DNA of 64,000 nt, taken from assembly GCA_902651635.1 (NCBI GenBank), contig CACRSC010000010.1:1159794-1223793 (forward strand), written 5' to 3'. How positions within the stretch are numbered: the stretch's first letter is position 1; every line of letters starts with the position of its first letter. A program made the position numbers and the translations under genes. This stretch comes from Mastigamoeba balamuthi. Its lineage: Eukaryota; Evosea; Mastigamoebida; Mastigamoebidae. Under the pieces are notes generated by a model that did not search any database, had not been told where the DNA came from, and saw only the letters and a list, made by a program, of their open reading frames with translations. Below, piece after piece: positions 57,950 to 64,000 of this stretch.

Positions 57950-59393
57950 TCAGCGGAGCTGGAGGGTGTCGCCCTCGAACTCAATGCCGAGAGGCTTGAT
58001 GACAACGGCCTTGCGCGCGCCCTGCTTGCGCACGGTGCCCGCGAGCCAGGCGGTGTAGCCCGTGTCCTGGGCGGCCTTGACGACGGCCTCGGCGTCCTCG
58101 GGCCTCACGTAGGCGGCGAACCCCACGCCCTGGTTGAACGTCGCGTACGCCTCGCGCAGCTCGATGGGGCCCTTCTCGCGCAGGAAGCGGAACAGGGCGG
58201 GCTCCTGGCCGGGCTCGTCGATCTCGTAGACGAAGGGCTCGTCGAGGCGCATCAGCTTGCGCCAGCCGTGGCCCGTGACGTGCGAGACGTAGTGCAGGGG
58301 CAGTCCGCGGCGCTGGCACTCGCGCACAAACGCGACGTAGATGACACTCGGGGCCAGCAGGGCCTCGCCCAGGTTCCTGCCGTCGCCGATGGGAGTGGCG
58401 TACCTGCAGCGACAGCACACGGCCGTGAGAGGTCAGTCGCGGTGGCGGGCAATTGAAACTGCGCACCTCTCGGGGAGGGAGTCGGCGATCTTGCGGCAGA
58501 GCGTGAGGCCGTTGGTCTGGACGCCCGACGACGCGAGGAAGACGATCCTGTCGCCGTCCTGCACGTTGCCCGTGATGCGGTTCGACTTGGGGAAGATGCG
58601 GCCGAGCGCAGACCCGGCGAGGACGATCGTCTCCGCGTTGACGATGCCGCGCAGGGTCGGGGTCTCGCCGCCGCCCCAGACGGCACCGGCAGCGCGGCAG
58701 CCCTCGGCGAACCCGTTGACGAGCGCGTTCATGCGCTTCTCGTCGCCGAACCAGCCGCTCTCGCCGACCGCTGCGTGCATGGCCACGCTGACAGGCAGCG
58801 CCCCGCTCGTGATGACGTCGTTCACTGTGGAGGCGCCCCCCAGCAGAACAGCAAAGGTTCGGGGCTGAGAGCGATGGACCAGCCGTGCTCCAGCCAGCCC
58901 TCGGCGGGAGAGGGCACAAAGGAGAACCCTCTGACCGCACACTCCCTGACGGCGGTGACGTTGCCCCAAGATGACTTCAGAAGACCCCTGCCCCTGCCCC
59001 TAGCCAGGAGACAGGGCCGCCCCAGAGGAGAGAAGGTCCACCACCGCCCCACGCCGGGGGGGGGGGATGCGATGGGGATGGCAATGGATGCGTACCGATG
59101 GTGGCGACAGTGTCGATGGCGATCTCGCGGTAGAAGCAGGGGTGGCCAGGCAGCTGCTCGGCGACAGCGTCGGCCACGAGGTTCTTGGTGCCGAGGCCCT
59201 CCTCCACGTGGGCGAGGTAGTGGTCGCTGCCCTCGAGCAGGTACGCGCTCTCGCCGCGGGTCTCGCGGGGCTCGCTGTAGCCGTGGGGGCCCAGCTCGCA
59301 GATGGTTGTCTGCGCCGCCTTCTGGCACGTCCTCTTGAATGCATCCAGCTGGTCGTAGCGCACCCCGGACGACTCGTACGACAGCGACGACAT
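57950..59393 (-). CDS. AIR synthase-type cyclo-ligase (PurM-like superfamily)
   Basis: Three exons with agreeing phases: 59393-59096, 58824-58467 and 58403-57950 (introns 271 and 63 nt); 369 residues. Features of the standalone AIR-synthase-related group: YDQLDAFKR, EGLGTKNLVAD (nucleotide-binding loop), IDTVATIVNDVITSGALP across the first splice, WGGGETPTL, SSGVQTNGLTL, VTGHGWRKLM and FNQGVGFAAYV. AIR synthase closes formylglycinamidine ribonucleotide to aminoimidazole ribonucleotide in purine synthesis, using ATP. This subtype is, from memory, mostly known from bacteria and differs from the PurM unit of animal GART, so the exact substrate is less certain. It has typical local introns, so any transfer is not recent. 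Confidence 0.85.
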
Positions 59394-59722
59394 TGCTCTC
59401 TGCGTGCTAGGTGGATGCCTGTGCGAACCGCTCGCTCCGACTTTTCACACAGAGGAGGAAGATATTCTCAATGATGTCATGACACCCAGATATTGTGCGG
59501 AACGTCCGCAACAATTTCCAAAAACCTCTCAGCATAGCGCACGCACCGCGACGAGGAGTCAATGTGATAACCGAGGACCCTCAATCCCTCTGGACATCTG
59601 CACCCTCTGATGACGTTGCCCCGGAATTTGCGATATTATTGCCGAATCCAGATACAGGGGCCCCACACCGCACACTGCGCCCACACCGCCACGCACCCCC
59701 CACAACCCCACAAGACCCTTCC
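59394..59722. other. Divergent promoter region
   Basis: 329 nt between the AIR-synthase-type gene (-) and the NCL-type exchanger (+). It holds three GATATT words (59463, 59490 and 59634 area) in an AT-richer context; possible promoter elements for both genes. Confidence 0.45.
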
Positions 59723-61609
59723 ATGAGCAGCAGCGGCTTCCCCAGCAGCGCCGCCGGCGCGTGGGAGGCGTGCGACACGCGCGGGGTGCTGCCGTGCAGC
59801 GACAGCTGGACGGGCAACGTGTTCCTCGTCGCCGTCTTCGGGTGGATCCTCGCGGCCGGCGCGCGCACCATGGCCGAGGGCTCGGAGCTGCTGCTCGACG
59901 TCCTGCACCCGGGGTTCATCGGCGGCCTCATCATCCCGCTGCTGGGGTCGCTCCCCGACACGGCCATCATCTTCGTCTCGATCTGCTTCGGCTCCGCGGA
60001 GACCGCGCGCGAGCAGATCGTACGGGAGCACATCTGCGCGCGAATGAATCAGTTGATTCGCCGATATTTTCCGCGGCTGATATTTTCGCGCCCTGCATCC
60101 CGCTTGTCCCTGGGTGTGCGCAGACGATCGGGGTGGGCACGCTGACGGGGAGCACGATAATGCTGCTCACCATCGCGTGGGTCGCCGGGCTGATCGCGGG
60201 CCGCTGCGACATCGACAACGGCAAGTCGGTGGACCGCCGCCTGACGCAGAAGTGGAGCACGTCACCGCATCTCGACCCCCCAGTTGCCCCGCGTCGCCCT
60301 AACCCTGCCGCCCTGCGCAGGCCTGCTCAAGACGGGCATCACGACCGAGAGGGACATACGGGCAAACGCGATGATCATGTGCGCGACGACGCTGCCGTAC
60401 CTCATCGTGCAGGCCGCGGCGTTTGTGGACATGCTGAGGCGCACGCCGATGGACAGGCGCGAGAAGCACCAGGAGGACTGCGTGATGGTCGCCTTCGTGA
60501 TCACGTGCGTCCTGTTCGTGGCCTACAGCGCCTACATGGTCTTCAACACGACGCTGCAGGAGCGCCGCATGCGAGCGGCCCGCCGCAAGCACATGGTCGA
60601 GAAGGTGCCCTTGCCCACGCGCACGCACCCCTCGTGCTCTCATGAACTCATCCCCCGCGCTGCTGCCAGCTGGCTAGCATGTTCGTCGAGAGCGTCCGAA
60701 GGCAGGAGGAGCTCGGCGGCTTCGAGGCGCCGGCGGCAAACGAGAACAACCCCGAGGTGTCGCCCCTGATGGCCGAGGAGGACCACCAGGAGGGCGAGCA
60801 CGAGCTGCAGTCGGTGAACGAGATCGCGCGGAGGGCCGAGCGCGCGGAGGTGGGCAGCGCCCTGGCGTCGGCGGTGACCGCGAGGCAGCTGATGCGCCCC
60901 AAGTCGATGCAGTACGGCGACGAGATCCATACGATGGTCCACAACTGGCGCAGCCACGCCAAGGACCTCGTGGCGGCCCAGGACCTCGCGGAGGAGGAGC
61001 AGCAGCGCAGGGAGGAGGCCGGCGACGACCTCGTGCCCGAGAGGATGCCCACGGGAAAGCTCGTGCTGCGGGCGGGCGGCATGCTCGCCGTGGGCACGGG
61101 CATCGTGGTGCTCTTCTCGGAGCCGATGGTGTCGGCCATCGACAACCTCTCGCGCAGCATGAGCGTGCCCAACTTCTACGTGTCGTTCCTCGTCACCCCG
61201 TTCGCCAGCAACGCGTCGGAGCTCATCGCCTCGATCTACTTTTGCTCGAAGAAGACGTCGAAAAACGTCTCGATGGCGTGCGAGAGAACCCCCCTCATCC
61301 GTTATGTCTGTGACACTCAACAACACAAATCCCGGCGACAGAATGGCGGCGGTTTATGGGGCGGTGACGATGAACTCGACGCTAAACTTGGCGGTGTTCC
61401 TTATCATGATGTGGGCGCGGGACATCACGTACATGTACAGCTCCGAGGTCGTGCCTATGCTGCTCGTTATCTATGCCGTGGGGGCACTGGCCTCGCTGCG
61501 CGACACCTTCACGACGCTGCAGGGATTCGTGGTGCTCGCTCTCTACCCCCTGTCTGCTGGGCTCGTCGTTCTGCTCCAAAGTCCCTGGGTTGGGTGGACA
61601 AACAAATAG
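59723..61609 (+). CDS. NCL-type Na+/Ca2+ (CaCA superfamily) exchanger
   Basis: Exons 59723-60019, 60124-about 60260, about 60320-60604, 60670-61277 and 61342-61609; about 520 residues. Alpha-repeat 1 is GGLIIPLLGSLPDTAIIFVS followed by VGTLTGSTIMLLT; alpha-repeat 2 is VTPFASNASELIAS. The G-S-x-P-D and N-A-S-E residues are those that bind Ca2+ in CaCA proteins. The sequence around both repeats and the YGAVTMNSTLNL block match the plant NCL subtype best. Between the halves lies a long acidic cytoplasmic loop (EEDHQEGEHELQ), without the EF-hands seen in plant NCL. It likely exports Ca2+ across the plasma or vacuolar membrane against Na+ or H+. The second intron could not be put in phase with canonical sites, so that joint is open. 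Confidence 0.85.
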
Positions 61610-61981
61610 CACCTACTGCATTATCCGTACGCCTGCTCACTGAAGCGAACATCGCCAAATTGAAGCTGCTCGAATCCGGGCGAGCGCTTTTGGTGCATAA
61701 CGGGGTGAAAACAGTGCACGCGGTCAGGGAGAGTATGTGGCACCGCGGGTACGGAGAGCGCATTCTGTGACGCTGAAAAACTATGTAGCGTCCACAGAGA
61801 CACTCTCTGACGTACAACGAGCGAAATGGGGGCTATTTTTAGCCGCTATGCATGTTAAAGAAACAGAGCGTACTGAATCAGCGGAAATAGACCCGAGGGC
61901 GGATTGCCACTGGTGATCCGCCCGATACCCCCGAGACTGACCCAGAAATACAGAGTCCCGCCGCCATCATTGCCTGGCGAA
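61610..61981 (+). other. Intergenic region
   Basis: 372 nt between two same-strand genes. No RNA gene, repeat or clear promoter word. An in-frame upstream ATG at 61904 offers an alternative start for the next gene. Confidence 0.45.
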
Positions 61982-64000
61982 ATGAGCCTCCGCAACTTCC
62001 TCGTGCTCCTCGTGGTACCCGCCTCTCCTCTGGGCCGCCCCCAGCGGCCGCAGTACCTTATCTCACAGCCCGCCGCTGATTCCCTCCTGGGACAAAAGGT
62101 CTGTGGGCCGCCGCTCGTCCTCGGGGCGGTCAGCTGGGGCTGGGGTAAATGCAGGATAGTAGTCAACTCGAGCTCGGAGGTGCGCAACAGCACGCTCACT
62201 GTCGGCATCGTGGACTCGATCAGCTCCTTGAACAACGTCGATGTGCGTTCTATTTTTGGGCCTGCCGTGCCATTGCCGCGTGGGGGCCTCACCGGCACGG
62301 GCTCTGTCGGCGCAGGAGGTGATGGCGATCTGCCTCGCCCTCCAGAACGCCGTCCTCCCGCGGGGGCACGACTTCTCGATCCTCTTCTACGACGACCAGG
62401 GCAAAGTGAGACAGAACCTGCATCGGGGTTCTTTCCTGGTGCACAGCGCTTTACAGTGCTCTTTTCGCCCGTAATGCGCGCGCCCCAGGCGGCGAACTCG
62501 TTGGCGGCAGCTCAGGTGATGGTCGGGTTCCCCGTCGTCGGCATCATTGGGGGTTTCACCAGCGAGCTCTCGGTGGCGCTGCAGGACGCCGGCGTGTCTG
62601 CCTCGGGCATCCCGCAGGTCGCCTACAGCGCCACGAGCACCTTGCTGAGCAACAAGACACGGTTCCCGCACTTCCTCAGAACGCCGGCGACAGACGCTCT
62701 GACCGTGCGTGCCAGGACCCGAATTGCCAACCCTTTTATGTGTGGCCACATAATTCCCGGCATATTAACGAATTGCACTTTGACCACACGGTCAATGCCT
62801 GCATTCGGAAACGCGCAGACAATACAGAAAAAAGAAGCTCAATCACATACAAGCGATGATATATGCTCTTGCTTGTGCGATAGGAGCGCCGGTGCCCAAT
62901 TGACTAACAGTTTCATGTCAGAGCAACGCCATCGTGATGCTGCTGGCGCAGTACGGCGTGACCAAGATCGCGATGATGGGCACCGACGACAGCTACGGCC
63001 GCGGTGGCATCAGCAACGTCAAGCTCTACGCCTCGAGGCTCGCGACCCCCATTCAGATCGTCACCGAGTCGTACTTCAGCCCCACGCTCAGCTCTCCGGA
63101 AGCCGTCACTCAGCAGGCAAGCTCGCTAGCGCAACAAGCTTATGCGTCTCATTCTCACCGCCTTTGGTAGCTTTTCGACGCCCAGGCATCGGGGGTTGAT
63201 ACAATCGTGGCGTTCTGCCTGACAGACACGTGCGTGCCGCTCCTGGAGCAGGCACGCGTCCTGAACATGCTCAACAAGCCCAAGGTCTGGATCCTCGGCG
63301 CCGGCGGTGCAGCCATCACAACCATCGACAAGATAGCTGCAACAGCTCCAGGCACCCCACCCCGGCCACCAAGTCGAGTATACAACCCGCAACTTATCCT
63401 CTGTCCGCAGATCTTGCGTCGGTCATAAGGCAAAACACGACCATACTCTGTTTGTCGACCGGCCTGGTCAATGGGGTCGTTAAGAATCAGTTCGAGGTCG
63501 ACATGCTGCAGTTCGCCAACAGGAGCGGGTTCACCTCGTGGACGTACTTTGCCCACGATGCCGCGCTTGCGTATATCACCGCGATCAAGCAGGTGAGACT
63601 GTGTCGCGAAGTTGCCGTGCGTCGATTGACTTTACCGTCGTAATTTGGGGTCAGATGATAGTTGCAGGGCAGAACCTGTGGGACCGCACCGCCCTGTTCG
63701 AGACGCTCATGGCGCTGCACTTCACGGGCGCGAGCGGGCCCATTTCTTTCGACCAGAACGGCGACCGCTTCGCCACCGTGACGATCACGTCGTGGCAGCC
63801 AGGGGCGACAACACAGACAACCATCGGGAACTGGTCGATCGGCAGCGGGGTGGTGATCGACCCCCAGTACGAGATCTACCCGCCCCCGATCAGCGTCGAC
63901 TGGGGGAGCCCCGAGAGCCTGCCCCTGGGGGCCATTGTGGGCGGGACCGTGGGAGCGGCCGTGGCGCTGCTGGCGGTGGGCGCTGGACTGCTGGTCCTGC
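61982..64000 (+). CDS. Receptor with periplasmic-binding (ANF-type) ectodomain, 3' truncated by window end
   Basis: Starts at ATG 61982 with a signal-like MSLRNFLVLLVV. Exons: 61982-62242, 62316-62405, 62489-62704, 62922-63116, 63171-about 63290, about 63410-63592 and 63654 onward. The ectodomain follows the ligand-binding fold of natriuretic-peptide and class C receptors: LTVGIVDSIS, SILFYDDQGK, VGIIGGFTSELSVALQ, PQVAYSATSTLLSNK, FPHFLRTPATDAL, IAMMGTDDSYGRGG, TIVAFCLTDTCVPLL and GPISFDQNGDRFATV. A transmembrane helix begins at about 63936 (LGAIVGGTVGAAVALLAVGA), and the window ends inside it. The cytoplasmic part could be a guanylyl/adenylyl cyclase, a class C GPCR bundle or a kinase; the sequence here cannot tell. 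One intron (63117-63170) is GC-AG. An in-frame reading without a first intron is accepted here. Confidence 0.8.

Overview
The window looks like nuclear DNA of a free-living, GC-rich, intron-bearing protist. The evidence is short spliceosomal introns (mostly 49-130 nt, GT-AG), a eukaryotic-type tRNA-Ala, and orthologues of eukaryotic trafficking and chromatin proteins (RELCH, a BEACH-WD40 giant, VPS72/YL1, RUN and dysbindin-like proteins). I cannot place the lineage from sequence alone. The presence of a DUF3638/DUF3645 giant, a plant-type NCL exchanger and kinesin-light-chain-like TPR arrays with an ADP-ribosyltransferase fits several protist groups. All exon boundaries below were read by eye from splice signals, phase and family conservation; no transcript was available.

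Layout. 1-4.6 kb: an AT-richer, gene-poor stretch with nested-palindrome tandem arrays, fragmentary exons of unknown identity and a dead mariner-type transposase. 4.6-8.6 kb (-): a UBL + ADP-ribosyltransferase + TPR protein that shares a ~220-residue module with the giant gene at 45-54 kb. 9.1-10.1 kb (+): C2-domain protein with a lysine-rich tail. 10.5-22.1 kb (-): BEACH-WD40 giant. 23.6-25.8 kb (-): zinc-knuckle-like protein. 27.0-32.1 kb (+): RELCH, with a small membrane-protein gene nested in its largest intron. 32.2-33.0 kb (-): acylphosphatase and tRNA-Ala(UGC). 33.2-35.0 kb (+): RING protein. 35.7-38.8 kb (+): secreted/type I membrane protein with Notch-like and folate-receptor-like cysteine domains. 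39.4-42.6 kb (-): membrane metallophosphoesterase and TerD-like protein. 42.9-44.6 kb (+): VPS72. 44.9-53.7 kb (-): DUF3638/DUF3645 P-loop giant. 54.3-64 kb: dysbindin-like (-), a small secreted protein (+), RUN protein (+), an AIR-synthase-type ligase (-), an NCL-type cation exchanger (+) and the start of a receptor with a periplasmic-binding-type ectodomain (+, runs off the end).

The genes are ordinary eukaryotic neighbours, not an operon. Several (BEACH, RELCH, RUN, dysbindin-like) belong to endosome/lysosome trafficking, but I see nothing that makes this more than coincidence. Two single N positions (22772 and 36856) each sit at the joint of a near-perfect 0.8-0.9 kb tandem duplication; both look like uncollapsed contig overlaps, and they corrupt two gene models if taken literally. 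The most unusual biology is the chimeric UBL-ART-TPR gene. At the sequence level, the most unusual trait is the preference for GTRCG 5' splice sites.
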